From: Magicicada septendecula
Taxonomy: Eukaryota > Arthropoda > Insecta > Hemiptera > Cicadidae
Direction of reading: 5' to 3'
Assembly (NCBI GenBank): GCA_034769895.1
Contig: CM068373.1
Span: forward strand, 285,543,379 to 285,607,378
DNA: 64,000 nt
Below the pieces are notes generated by a model. The model made no database searches. It was given only the letters and a program-made list of their open reading frames with translations, and was not told the origin of the DNA. Position numbers and translations under genes: made by a program. Position 1 is the stretch's first letter. Every line of letters begins with the position of its first letter. Shown here in pieces: positions 32,276 through 42,832 of the stretch.

Positions 32276-32321
32276 GCCTTTACATAACTCCCTTCGTTCA
32301 TTAATTGGGATGTTAAACGCA

Positions 32322-32705
32322 CTAATTAATCCACCTTTCCATTTCTTCTTTGGTATTGACTATTTTCCTTCTGCATGTTTTTCTTATTTTCTGTCTATTC
32401 TCTTCCATGGTTTGGATCTTCTCCTTGTCCCTTCTATTCTGACTTTCAGATGGTTCGGCATTTTGGTCTTCCCTAAATTCTGTTTCCTTTCTACCTTCAG
32501 AAGTGGTTTCTAGTGTTTTATTCATATTCTTTACACATCTATCCATTGTTTCTGCTACACCTTTGAAACCTTCATCCCTGGTTTTCCTTAATTCTTCATA
32601 GTATCTTTGGTTATCTTCCCTCAGTTTCATAAAGTTCTCCTTAATTTCCTCTTTCATTTGTCTGAACTGTTCACTCAGAAAATCAATTACGTCCTGGTGG
32701 GTCAC
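32322..32705 (-). CDS. Coiled-coil ORF 2 of the large-LTR element
   Basis: A 127-codon ORF starting MTHQDVIDFLSEQFRQMKEE with clear heptad-like charged helix (ENFMKLREDNQRYYEELRKT) and a Glu/Arg/Lys-rich tail. Its start overlaps the end of ORF 1 by 23 bases. It is most simply the continuation of the gag-like protein after a frameshift. No enzyme motif. Confidence 0.45.
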   Translation of the reverse strand: MTHQDVIDFLSEQFRQMKEEIKENFMKLREDNQRYYEELRKTRDEGFKGVAETMDRCVKNMNKTLETTSEGRKETEFREDQNAEPSESQNRRDKEKIQTMEENRQKIRKTCRRKIVNTKEEMERWIN

Positions 32706-33345
32706 TATGGTTGTTCTGGCGTTTTCTTCTGTTGCTTACTTTGACTATTTTTACTTCTTTTTGTACACTGGATTGTTCTATCTTTTTATTATTTGGCATT
32801 CCTATAAGTTCATCTGTTTGATTATGTTCTTTCCTCCAGTTACACATATCTTCTCGGGATAGTTCAAACATCACCCTTATCCATTCCCTTAATTCTTTGT
32901 TTCCTGTTTGTATTGGTTTTTCAGGTGGTCTTATTTCGCTTTTCCATTGTTCATAATCTTCCTGAGTATATTGTTCTGTCACCTGGGCGTATACTCCTAT
33001 TCTTTCGGTTTTCATTTGTTCTTCATTATCGTCCCATCTTTCCCAATCTTTTTCAGTCATCCTTTCCACCTTGTTATCGTCTTTTTCGTTAGTCATCCCA
33101 ATAGTCTTTTCTTTATTACACCTGGCATCTAACTTCCACATTTCATCATAAATCTCTCTCAATGTCATTTTGTCGTCTGGTGTTCCCAATGCATTCGCGC
33201 GACTCATTTGCGCTCTTTCGTGATCATTGGTATTCTTTTCTATGTATCCCATCTCTTTGCTGAATTTCTTAAATAGTACTGTCGTCCATTCCGCGTAACT
33301 TAATCGTCTCTCTTGTCCTTGCATTTTCGTTTCCTTTTGTATCAT
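32683..33345 (-). CDS. Gag-like ORF 1 of the large-LTR element
   Basis: A 220-codon ORF, the first after the primer-binding site, starts MIQKETKMQGQERRLSYAEW. It is highly charged, rich in Glu, Lys, Asn and Met (REIYDEMWKLDARCNKEK, ERMTEKDWERWDDNEEQM) and probably helical. There is no CCHC knuckle or protease motif. Position right after the PBS argues for a gag-type structural protein; no family match is recognised. Its end overlaps the next ORF by 23 bases in a different frame, which could be frameshift decay or an expression device. Confidence 0.5.
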   Translation of the reverse strand: MIQKETKMQGQERRLSYAEWTTVLFKKFSKEMGYIEKNTNDHERAQMSRANALGTPDDKMTLREIYDEMWKLDARCNKEKTIGMTNEKDDNKVERMTEKDWERWDDNEEQMKTERIGVYAQVTEQYTQEDYEQWKSEIRPPEKPIQTGNKELREWIRVMFELSREDMCNWRKEHNQTDELIGMPNNKKIEQSSVQKEVKIVKVSNRRKRQNNHSDPPGRN

Positions 33346-33430
33346 CTTTCTCTATTGCATTTCTAGTCTCCCACAGTTGCCTGCTCTGGTTAAGTAATAT
33401 TAATATAGTTATAGTTACTTAACTTAAGCC

Positions 33431-33448
33431 CCATGTTGGGCGCCAATT
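33431..33448 (-). promoter_or_regulatory. Primer-binding site, lysine-tRNA type
   Basis: On the reverse strand TGGCGCCCAACATGGGGC follows the LTR end after AAT. It differs by one base from TGGCGCCCAACGTGGGGC, the complement of a lysine tRNA 3' end as recalled. Confidence 0.75.
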
Positions 33449-36062
33449 TGTTATACCCCTCGGCTCTTACGGTTGCGGTGTTCTCGTTCTTTCCGCCCCA
33501 ACGTTGCCGGCGTCAATTTGTTATAAAACCAATGCTAGTATGTTGTGGCTTATTTTAATAATCTATCTGAATTTATTTTTTCCTAACGCCTCACGTTGTT
33601 AAACGCCAATTTGTTATACAACGGGTATTACTGGGTTAAGCCCCACTGTTGGGTTCGTCAATTTGTTATAGGACGACTTGCGTCTACTAATGTATCACGC
33701 AATATAAGCTTATTCGTTGCTATGAACGGGTATGTTCCCCTGTCTTTACTCTCTTAGGTCGTTTTAATTTACTTCAATTATTTAAATATCTGAGATATTT
33801 GGAGTTGTGGGATATAGTGATTTAATTAACTAATATTAACTTATCTCTCTAAAAATATCAGTGTTAGTGTACTTGAAACTTAAATAATTAATGTGTTATT
33901 CTGTAATTTCATTCATCCCTATTATACCTCGAAGAGAATTATGTATAACTTTGTATTTTAACGCTCTCTCTTTGGTGTCGGAGAATTCCGCTATAAGCGC
34001 TGTAGTACAGGGGCAATGAAACTTAGAGGTTAATTCACTGTTTAGGTTAACCAATTATTCTATACTTAGTCAGTTACTTTTTTATTCCCAACTCATTAAA
34101 TAATACTCCAAATGACAAGATTTTGCAACTATACAAAGGTTCTTTATTTGTTTACTTCTTCTTGTTTGAATGAGATATGTTCCAACTGGCATACACAAAG
34201 GCTATAGATTGCGTGAATCGATTATTGATCAGTCCGATACTTTATTTAGATTCGGTTATATAATGTGTTTTAGTTTGTAATTAACTTAATTCAGGGTGTG
34301 AAGGTTCTTGTAACTGTGGGGAAGATTAAAAATACATAGATAAGAATGCAAGATTTACAAATTTGAAGTGTTGTGTAGTTAATATGATTTATACAATAAT
34401 AATTTACCAGACTAGAATGAAGCGAATCGTGTGGGCTGTTGGTTGATAACTTCACGGTTCTGGATGACTATGTTGTACGATTTTCTTTCTTCGGATGTTA
34501 ATAAAATGGAATTCTTGTCCTGTTCACCTCGGAAATACAGCTCCCTAGGTTGATTTACTGCCAGACTGGTTCCTTCTGCAATTTCTGGATCCAAATACAT
34601 TCTTCTCTCGTCTGAAGTAATTGGTGATGTTCCGTGTATTTATAAGGTTATGAGTTCCAGTGTAGTGTATATTATTGGTTGTGATGCAGTTAACTCTTTA
34701 TATTGGGTTTAATATATCGTCAACTCCTTTCGGATATGGGACAATTCAAGTCCTTCCTTGTAGAACCCAGTTATTTATTTTTTATTGTGATATCATACTA
34801 TAGCCTCGTTTGGTTAAACTGTACTGGCAAGAGTCAAGAATATTATCATTAAAATTTTGTGTTTTATAAGAGGATCAAATAATTTAGAATATTCCGATTA
34901 TATTAGATATTTCTTAGATTTTTTAATCTCATCACATTCAGATCATAAAAGGCAATAATTGAAAATCAACAACTTCTTCATTTCCTGTAGTCCATAGCAA
35001 CCCATTATTTTTCTTCCTTCTCCATGTTTTGTATATAGTGTTTATTTCATATATTTTTTGTCTATTCCTTATTAATTTGCTGTCATATCACAATATAACT
35101 TTACCGATAGTTGGTTTATTATTTTCTACATATATTCTGCTGGTTTTTTGATATGAGCCTGTTTCTTTTATATTTATTACTTTTTTCGATATCAAACGTT
35201 ATCAATCGATATCATGGCATTGTGGCATTATCATAATTTGTATAAATTGAGATGGTTTATTATATATCATTACTAATTTAATGTTTTTTCCTAGCTCTTC
35301 GAACCGTATTCATTAATTATTATTAACGTACGTACCTAACCTTTATGTTATGAGTAGTTATATAGTGTTATTGGCTGTTAGGCCTTTTATTGTATACGGA
35401 CCTACCTTTGTTCACCTAACTGGTGAACAACTATAGCCCTTTTACATAAATTCATACATATAATCAAATCTTAACTATTAACATTTACATAAACAATTAT
35501 TCTTTTCATATCTAATGACAATTTTATCTTGATCTATGGATCACATATAAGAAAACTGAAATCTATTAACGCTAACTAGCTGCTTCCCACATCATTCTAT
35601 AACAGTAATTGAATAATACCTCTTGTTTCATTACCTTTCATTAACTCAACAAGTAATTGGTATAACATAACATAAACTTTATCATAACATTCGTTGTCAC
35701 AAAATAATATCATTTAATTCAAAATCCTTACTTGCTATTGCTATAAGGTAAATTATTGTTTCATTTTTGTTTACTTTCATGGTCATTTACTTTGACAATT
35801 TCTGTACTATTCTACTTCTTACACTTCTCATCAGTATCATATTGATTTACTTTTCACTGAACATAGATCATTAACTATTGTCTAATTTACAGGTTTGTTC
35901 ATTCTCGTTATTTCTACCTTGCATCCTTATTTATCTTTATCTATAATCATAAATGTAATTATTAGACTTTTGTTTTATCATGGGGTTAGTTATTGACTTG
36001 CTTATTATTTTGTTAATATAATATTTATGTAACATGGATGACAGCATTTCTGTTGCGTTACA
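33449..36062 (-). repeat. 5' LTR of the large-LTR element
   Basis: Intact 2,614-bp LTR. Its PBS-proximal end contains several copies of the motif CAATTTGTTATA preceded by PBS-like sequence (see findings). It includes a 62-codon ORF. It is nearly identical to the two blocks of the other LTR. Confidence 0.82.
34412..34600 (-). CDS. 62-codon ORF inside the LTR (right copy)
   Basis: The same ORF as in the left LTR, with two extra codons (MYLDPEIAEG) because ACG/ATG differ at the start. It is balanced in composition and more GC-rich than the surrounding LTR, which is why it stands out. Confidence 0.3.
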   Translation of the reverse strand: MYLDPEIAEGTSLAVNQPRELYFRGEQDKNSILLTSEERKSYNIVIQNREVINQQPTRFASF

Positions 36063-36074
36063 ATATATATATAT

Positions 36075-37380
36075 TGTGACAACACAATAGAATTAATTCT
36101 TGCGCATAGGATTATGGTGTGTGTTTTACAAATCAACAAGTCTATATTGGAGGTATTATAATTATTTATTGCACACCAATTGAATAATAGTTCATACGAT
36201 ATATTTTTAAACATACACAAATGTTATGAATTTTGAAATATTGTTTGAAAACAGTTTATATAAAGTTCAGATCTGAATTTGTTACTTGAGTGAAGATATT
36301 CCAATTTGATGCGGCGAGATGGCTGAAGGCGATGCGTATATCTCACGTGTCCTTCCCTCGTGGATTCTGCTGGGATGGTGTTCTGATGATAAACACCCTG
36401 AACTTGCTCGACAAACTGCAACACTGCCTCGCTGCAATAACACTGATTATGATTGTTAAAGGTTTTTAAAATGTTTTAATATTGTTATAGCATATTTACG
36501 TATCTCAAGGTGTAACGTGGGTGTTTAATGAAAAGCGGTGTATAGGCATACACCTTCCGGCTCGTCTTCAAGTGTCCTCGCATCACCAGATCTACTGCGG
36601 TCAGTAGATATCCTCTCCCTATGAGGATATCTTGACTAACACGGATACTTGTAAATCATAATATTATTTATTAAAACTGAATTACTTGGGTCTGTAGAAT
36701 AACTCACACAGAGTTCCAAGTTTTCGTACACCTTTCGCACTGTTTACGTGTTCACACAAGAGAAACTTCTTGAACGCGGACCGCACGTTTACTAGACGAA
36801 TGCTCAAGATGAACTGCCCTTGATCTGCACATGGCAACAGACAATTTTCAATGATTTTACTGCATTCTAATTGGCCAATTATCGGTCACATGATACATAT
36901 GCACACAACACTAATAGTTCTTCATGCAACACTTTGCATGAAATTGGCAAAGCCTGCACAGATAATTATCTAGGATTTGATTACTTCACGCCTGAGTGAG
37001 TTTTAAATAGAGATTTCATATAACAAAAATTCACATTTAACAGTTATTTAAAGATCACAGAATATAGGGAAATTGTAGCTAATATTAAATTTTATGTCTT
37101 GTACAAGTCTCATGTAAATCAGATAATTATAACGGACACAATAGAAAAACGTTAATAACTCACGCACCCGCGCACACTTTCACAAACACATTACATAGAA
37201 AAATGACGAATAAAATTTTTAAGAGTTTGACCTATTCTAAATTCTTATCGGTAATACAATACAAAAACTATAGCTAACAAAAAACCAATTTGAACAAGAA
37301 ACAAATTTAAACATGAGAATGTTTGTCATTCATGCATAAGACATAGTTCATTGTTTATCATGATCCTGTGTTCTATCGCA
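36075..37380 (-). repeat. 3' LTR of the Gypsy element
   Basis: Plus-strand limits TGTGACAACACAATAG and TGTTCTATCGCA. It contains three consecutive hairpins at 36537-36632. It starts 12 bp after the neighbouring large-LTR element ends. Confidence 0.9.
36537..36632. promoter_or_regulatory. Cluster of three hairpins in the Gypsy LTR
   Basis: GGTGTAT/ATACACC (36537-36554), ATCTACTG/CAGTAGAT (36590-36609) and AGATATCCTC/GAGGATATCT (36606-36632). The same three occur at 51547-51642. The second and third share AGAT and cannot both be fully paired. The role is unknown; RNA or DNA structure in the LTR is likely. Confidence 0.55.
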
Positions 37381-37400
37381 GGATTAACCCCCACCACGTG
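37381..37400 (-). promoter_or_regulatory. Polypurine tract of the Gypsy element
   Basis: The reverse strand reads ACGTGGTGGGGGTTAATCC against the 3' LTR start, a purine-rich stretch in the expected place. Confidence 0.5.
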
Positions 37401-37782
37401 TAAAAAAAAAATTTTTTTTTAACTTAATTCTTTTTTTTTGTAATAATACAATGTCCAAGTCCTAATAATAAAACATTAACCTAATAATTCAAACCCAAAA
37501 TAAATAAACAACTTCTAATTCTCGCCTTCCATAATTGTCATCTTGACAGATAAACATAACCATATACACGTGGTTACCATTGACAGGTAAACATAAAAAC
37601 GTACACGTGGTTGGCGTTTACAATCCAAACACAGATAAGCGTACACTTCTGACGTCATTCACTATCTCTATTGTCTAAAATCGTTCGTTCACAGACTTAG
37701 CCAACATGAGCATGTATTCTTACTATGACATATTTTACATTGATGTTACACATTCATACATCCTATATCCTGGTATATTCCC

Positions 37783-38640
37783 TCAATCATCTGTAACATA
37801 ATATTTCCTTAGTGATGAAGCGTGAAATTTGCCAATTATATGGTTTGTATTGGGGTTAGTTAGGATGAACGTATTTTTCTCCACCTGTTCGGATACCATG
37901 TAAGGACCGTTATACAGCCTAAAAAACTTAGCTGCCATGTTGTCTTCCCTACGTCCCACATTCAAGGCACGCAACAGTATCTTTTCGCCAGTTTTAAAAC
38001 TCACTAGTTTATGCTTAGCATTAAATTGTTCTGTACACTTTTCCGCACATTTTTTAATGCGGCGTCTGGCTTCTATTTTTTTTATTTCATTGGGTACTGG
38101 TACATTCTGAGTCGCTATTCGTTTGATGTAACCTTCCCAGATACATCCTGGCATTTTTCCCGTTTGAAGCTTGCTAGGGGTATATCCTGTGGTTGTATTG
38201 TAATTTCCGTTTATGGACGTCTCGAAAAACTCGAGGTATTCTGACCACTTACTCTGATTCACATTACAATACGTGCGGAATAATCTCCCTAACTCCTTAT
38301 TGACCCTTTCGGCGAGATTGCCTTGCGGTCTCCGGATTGCTGTCATCACTATCTGGACATCATGTTTAGCCAACTCAGAATGCCACTTTGTATTTGTAAA
38401 TTGCTTGCCTTGGTCGGACAAGATTTTTTTTATTGGACCATATTTCGGGATGTATCTATTTAGGATTATATTTAACACCGCTGTTGTTGTCAGTCTCCCA
38501 ATGGCGTATAAACTAACGTGTTTAGTAAAAGCATCAGTACAAACCACAAGATTTTTCATACCCCGAGATGCCTTCGGGAGTGGGCCTAAAAAGTCAATAC
38601 AAACAAGGTCATTTTTGTTTTTGGCGACAATGTTGCCCAT
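37783..38640 (-). pseudogene. pol: Gypsy integrase catalytic core and C-terminus
   Basis: The D,D-35-E residues lie in VCIDFLGPLPKASRG, KKILSDQGKQFTNT and RRPQGNLAERVNKELGR. The C-terminal domain has KFFRLYNGPYMVSEQV and ends LRKYYVTDD. It is the last coding segment before the polypurine tract and is separated by one stop from the upstream zinc domain. The core residues are intact; the gene as a whole is broken. Confidence 0.88.
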
Positions 38641-38655
38641 TTCTACTTGAGTATG

Positions 38656-39225
38656 CTAGTTCGGGTACTTAGCGGTTTGGCAGATGTGACATGTGAGTAA
38701 GATGGCCTTTACTTTTCTGGCCATATTTAACCAGACGAAATCCTCACGCATAGCCAGGTAACATTTATACACACCGGCATGTGCCAAGCTTTCGTGACAT
38801 ATCCACGTCAAATCCTCGACTAGGGCATTGGGTACCATTATTTTCCATTTCCCATTGATGATTTTGTATAATACATCTTGATGGATTTTATATTTGGGGT
38901 TTTCATGCACCCGAATCTCGCTAATCCTTTTTAACTTGCAGTCACTCTGCTGTTCAGAACTTATGTTTTTTAATCGGGTTTTCAAATCATCGTGGATTTT
39001 GTATCTTATGGCAAGAATCTGAACCTCATTATTGGTAGACGAATGCCGTTCTTCAATCACCGGTGGATACCTGCTAAGTGTGCCAGCAGCTTTATTTTCG
39101 CTGGCTTTGCAGTACTTGATTGTAAAATCGTATTCTTGTATTGCCATAATCCATCTAGATATACGTGCATTAGCAAGTTTACAACGCAACATATGATAAC
39201 GCCTGGTTGTCTGACAGAATTTCAA
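38656..39225 (-). pseudogene. pol: Gypsy RNase H end and integrase zinc-binding domain
   Basis: Contains RCKLANARISRWIMAIQEYD and the RNase H end ASENKAAGTLSRYPP. It then carries the integrase H-H-C-C domain (HESLAHAGVYKC, with CHICQTAKYPN). A single in-frame TAG separates it from the catalytic core ORF in the same frame. Confidence 0.85.
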
Positions 39226-39276
39226 AATGCTGGCCTACAAGGTAATATCTAAATTTACCGAGACAATATACTATCG

Positions 39277-40168
39277 CTAAGATCCCGTTTCTGAAGTAAA
39301 ATAGTTTCTTTCCGCCCATTTTAACGACCTACTTATGTGTGCGATGACTTTATGCTCACCTTTGCCGTTCCTTTGGTAAAGTACTCCTCCAATAGCATAA
39401 TCAGAAGCATCACAATTTAGCACATATGTGCCTTCCTTTTCAGGGTGAAATACATGTAGATTTTTGCTGTATAGTTCCTTGGTGGCGATGAAAGCCTTCT
39501 CGTGAAGCTCCTCCCACCTCCATTTTGTATTCTTCCTCAACAATTCCAGTAGCGGTTCAATCGTCTTGGAATATTCAGGTATGAAACGTCGGAAGTATCC
39601 TGTTAAATAAACCAAGGAACGCCCTGATGTCTTTTGGTTTCCTTGGATTTGGGAAATCGGTGATGGCCTGTATCTTTTCAGGATCCGTGGTTATTCCGTC
39701 CGATGAAATTATATGCCCAAGGAAGTTTATCCGTGATTTACCAAATTCACACTTCTCCAAGTTAAGGGCTAGGTTGGCATCCCTTAATTTGTGGAAGACG
39801 ATCTCAAGATGTTGGAGATGCTCCTCAAACGATCTGGATATTATAAGGATGTCATCGACAAATACACTGACTAAATCTTCCACTTCGTGACCTAACGCAA
39901 GTTCCAGGCACTTAACCATTGCGGCTAAACTGGTTACCAATCCAAATGGAACTACCTTAAATTGGTAGCACCTGTTCTTGTATAGAAATTCAGTGTATTT
40001 GCAGGATTCCTTAGCTAAAGGTATCTGCCAGAACCCACTTTTCAGGTCGAGGCGGGACATATTCTTAACCCCTTGACATTTGACAAATAAATTTCCCGCA
40101 TTGGGCGCACAATCGTAACACTTCTGTGTAATCGTGTTAAGATTGCACATATCTAAGCATATTCTAAC
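39277..40168 (-). pseudogene. pol: Gypsy reverse transcriptase and RNase H
   Basis: The rest of the RT split by BEL. 39575-40150 (reverse) carries SRLDLKSGFWQIPLAKESCK, the catalytic VFVDDILIISRSFEEHLQHL (F-V-D-D box) and INFLGHIISSDGI. A frameshift near 39600 leads to 39277-39615 with YFRRFIPEYSKTIEPL, then the RNase H start YVLNCDASDYAIGGVLYQRN. The ORF stops near 39277, and RNase H sequence continues in other frames toward 39225. Confidence 0.88.
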
Positions 40169-40640
40169 TGGTCAAACTTTGAACCTATGTGAACTTTGTA
40201 TTGTAAAATGCTGCATTGCGGTGCGTGTAGTGACGTCATGTTTTTCTTGCTATCTGCTGCCGGTCTTGAGATAGGCTGACAGCAGTCAAAATTAAATCAG
40301 TTCCTTGCAAGACTCCGTACAGGCAACACGCCTTGTTTGCTAGCCGCAGCGCTACATAACGTTTTTCAATATTTTAATACTAATAGCATGATCACCATGC
40401 TACAATTTACTTAGACGATCTCGGCTAATACATATTGTCATGTACGCCAAAATTTTATTTCAATCTTAATTCTCCGGCACTTATGCCGCGTTAAAAACTG
40501 CATGCGCCAGCAATTATGTCTCTTTAACTTTCAATAAACAATTATTTCCCAAAACAAATACAGTCCACTTCATTATTTCATTTCACACCAGCACCACAAT
40601 AAGCGTTCTAAGATCAACTCAAGTCTTCGAGAGCTTCTAA
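40169..40640 (+). repeat. 5' LTR of the BEL/Pao element
   Basis: Matches 46790-47258 from TGGTCAAACTTTG to GAGAGCTTCTAA. The last ~10 bases of the LTR are lost or replaced here (TATTATAGTAAG instead of GACGCAACA). It contains a CRE-like TGACGTCA near 40232 that is changed (TGACGTCAC context) in the other LTR. Confidence 0.85.
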
Positions 40641-40784
40641 TATTATAGTAAGTCATATTAAGGTGTACACAGATCACTGGCTCCTGGATCATATCAGATT
40701 TTAGCAAATTATTTAAAATTACAACAATTGTTCACCTGCTCCACGTTTAACTATCGTTTTAAAATCACATTTTACATTTCGGTC

Positions 40785-41650
40785 ATGGCTGATGTGAAGG
40801 CATTAATTAAGAAACAGGGCACAATTAAGGCGTCGATATCCCGTGTGAATACTTTCGCTGACAATTTCGATCCGGATATAAGCGATCACCATGCACTAAA
40901 AATTAAAGTCCGCCATTTGATGGAATTGTCAGCGAAGTATGACAAAATTCAGACTCAGATTGAGGCTGATGACCGATTTCGCATCAGTCAGTGACAGAGT
41001 TCAAACAGAGGATGATCTCTGTAATATAGAGTGCAAATTACATCATTTATTAGACCAAGTAGAGGAGGTGAACAGGAAGTCATTGATCCAGGCTGAAGTC
41101 ACACCAATTTAAACCCCCCTCTATACAGTTAGAGCCGATTAAACTGCCCTGCTTCTCAGGCAGCATTATTGATTGGCGACATTATTATACTTTGTGGAAT
41201 TAGTACACGTCAGAACTGACCTGACGGACATTCAGAAGTTGCACTATTTGCACTCGCCATTAAGGGACAAGTGCGGTAGCTATTGATCTATTAAGAGCCA
41301 GGTACGACAGCAAATTAATTGTTTCAGCCTATCACATAGGGAATGTCTTGGGAGTGAAGTCAATTCAACAAGAGTCCAGGGTTAGCATTTCTAAATTCAT
41401 TGACGAGATCACCACGAATATAAATGCCTTAAATTCGTTAAACTTAACGGTAAATACATTTGAAATTATTTTCTTTCAGTACTTAACGCAAAAACTTGAT
41501 AATCACACATGTCGGCTCTGGAAAGAAAGCTTGTCGGACGAACAATTTCCTAATTTCAGTAATTTTATTAAATTTTTAAATAACAAGACAGTTATTGCAA
41601 AATGTCAACGGCGCGACCAACTCAGTAAGCAAGATACACGTTAGCGATAA
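40785..41650 (+). pseudogene. gag: BEL/Pao Gag, N-terminal and middle parts
   Basis: Starts at ATG 40785 (MADVKALIKKQGTIKASISR), a typical BEL Gag start, with ADNFDPDISDHHALKIKVRH. It stops at 40994. After several broken frames (pieces such as ADLL-type and DLLRARYDSK near 41290) it resumes at 41348-41644 with SRVSISKFIDEITTNINALN and TQKLDNHTCRLWKES. At least three lesions. Confidence 0.75.
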
Positions 41651-42092
41651 GGCTCCCTATCGCAAAGCGATTAAACCGGTTAATATTACTAGGTTGACAT
41701 TCCATTCTCATATCAGCAATGACATATGTCAGCTGTGTCGTGGTAAACACCGCCTTGCTGAGTGTCCACCATCTGTAGCTGTCTCTCCCCTGGAACGAAA
41801 AAATATTCTAATTAAAAATAAACTCTGCTTAAATTGTATGCATCCAGGCCATGATCTCGCACACTGTCCTTCCAAATTTGCCTGCAGAACGTGTGCTAAA
41901 CGCCACCACACAATGATCCATATATCAGGCAATAACGCTTCGTGCAGCAACAACCAATTTTCATTAAAACTACAAACGAACAAATCTATATTATTATTCA
42001 CTGCTGTCTGCATGACAACTGCCATGCAGGTAGGAAGCACCCAGTTAGGATTTTATTGGACTCGGGATCACAAGCTAACTTTTGCACCATGA
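41595..42092 (+). pseudogene. gag: BEL/Pao Gag zinc-knuckle region
   Basis: Contains CQLCRGKHRLAECPP and CLNCMHPGHDLAHC, then CRTCAKRHHTMIH, the three Cys/His clusters found between Gag and protease in BEL elements. It binds nucleic acid in the parent family. A frame change about 41940-42090 leads into the protease ORF. Confidence 0.82.
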
Positions 42093-42832
42093 ATTTTGCA
42101 CGTCGCATGGGTCTAAAATTAATTAAATCTCAATTACCCATCACCGGTATAAACAATTCATTATCTCAAGCTGATTTCAGTACCAGGGTAAGGTTGCATT
42201 CACGCTATAAGAATTTTAATTTAAACATACATTGTGCTGTGCTTCCCAGTATCACAAATAATCTCCCTGCGGAAGCATTTGATATCTCATCCCTAAACTT
42301 ACCAAAAGGCATATTCCTAGCTGACCCGCAGCTGAACCTTTCTTCGCAAATCGACATATTGCTCGGTGCTCGGTATTACTTACAATTAATTGAACCTGTC
42401 AAATTTATCCGTAGCCCACATTTTCCCATAATACAGGAGACAAAATTGGGATTCATTCTCGCAGGTAACTTGCCATTTAATGTCAACATGACAAAACCTG
42501 TCTCATCATTCATGGCATGTGAAGATAATAATGCCATTTCCTCGCAGCTAAAGGACTTTTGGAAGTTAGAGGACGTTGCTATTCGTGCTCCCTCCACTGA
42601 GGACTCGGAATGCGAAAATCATTTTGTATCTAATACTGTCCGTAATAATAATGGCAGATTTGTGGTATCCCTACCACGCAGGTTACACAATTGTCATTTA
42701 GGCGATTCTCTCTCCGGCGCTATTAGCAGGTTTCAATCACTGGAACTCAAGTTCAAGCAGAACCCTGAACTTCACAAAGACTATAGCGCGTTCATGCATG
42801 ATTATTTAACTCTTGGTAACGTATTTACTTGA
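41942..42832 (+). pseudogene. pol: BEL/Pao protease and pre-RT region
   Basis: HPVRILLDSGSQANFCTMNF carries the D-S-G aspartic protease triad, followed by KLIKSQLPITGINNS and IDILLGARYYLQLI. The later part (GRFVVSLPRRL, LGDSLSGAISRFQSLELKFK) is the linker into RT. The ORF closes at 42832 by frameshift just before the RT ORF. Confidence 0.85.

Larger units (their letters stand above)
25039..36062 (-). mobile_element. LTR retrotransposon with 2.6-kb LTRs and short gag-like interior (LARD-like)
   Basis: The right copy 33449-36062 (2,614 bp) is matched block for block by 25039-26374 plus 29086-30366. In between, the left copy holds about 2.7 kb of extra DNA. On the reverse strand the LTR starts TGTAACGCAACAG and ends GGGTATAACA. 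Next to the right copy the reverse strand continues with a Lys-tRNA-type primer site, and next to the left copy it is preceded by GGAGGAGGAG. This fixes the orientation as minus. The interior (30367-33448) is only 3.1 kb and has no recognisable protease, RT or integrase. Both outer ends abut AT repeats, so the ATAT duplication is plausible but weak evidence. Confidence 0.78.

Noticed and set aside
32908..33132. Hydrophobic forward ORF in the large-LTR interior
   Set aside because: Antisense shadow of the reverse-strand gag-like ORF 1, which starts after the primer site and is charged and helical.
37383..37440. Long A and T runs as a processed-pseudogene tail
   Set aside because: They lie between Gypsy integrase and its 3' LTR next to the polypurine tract; no retrocopy is adjacent.
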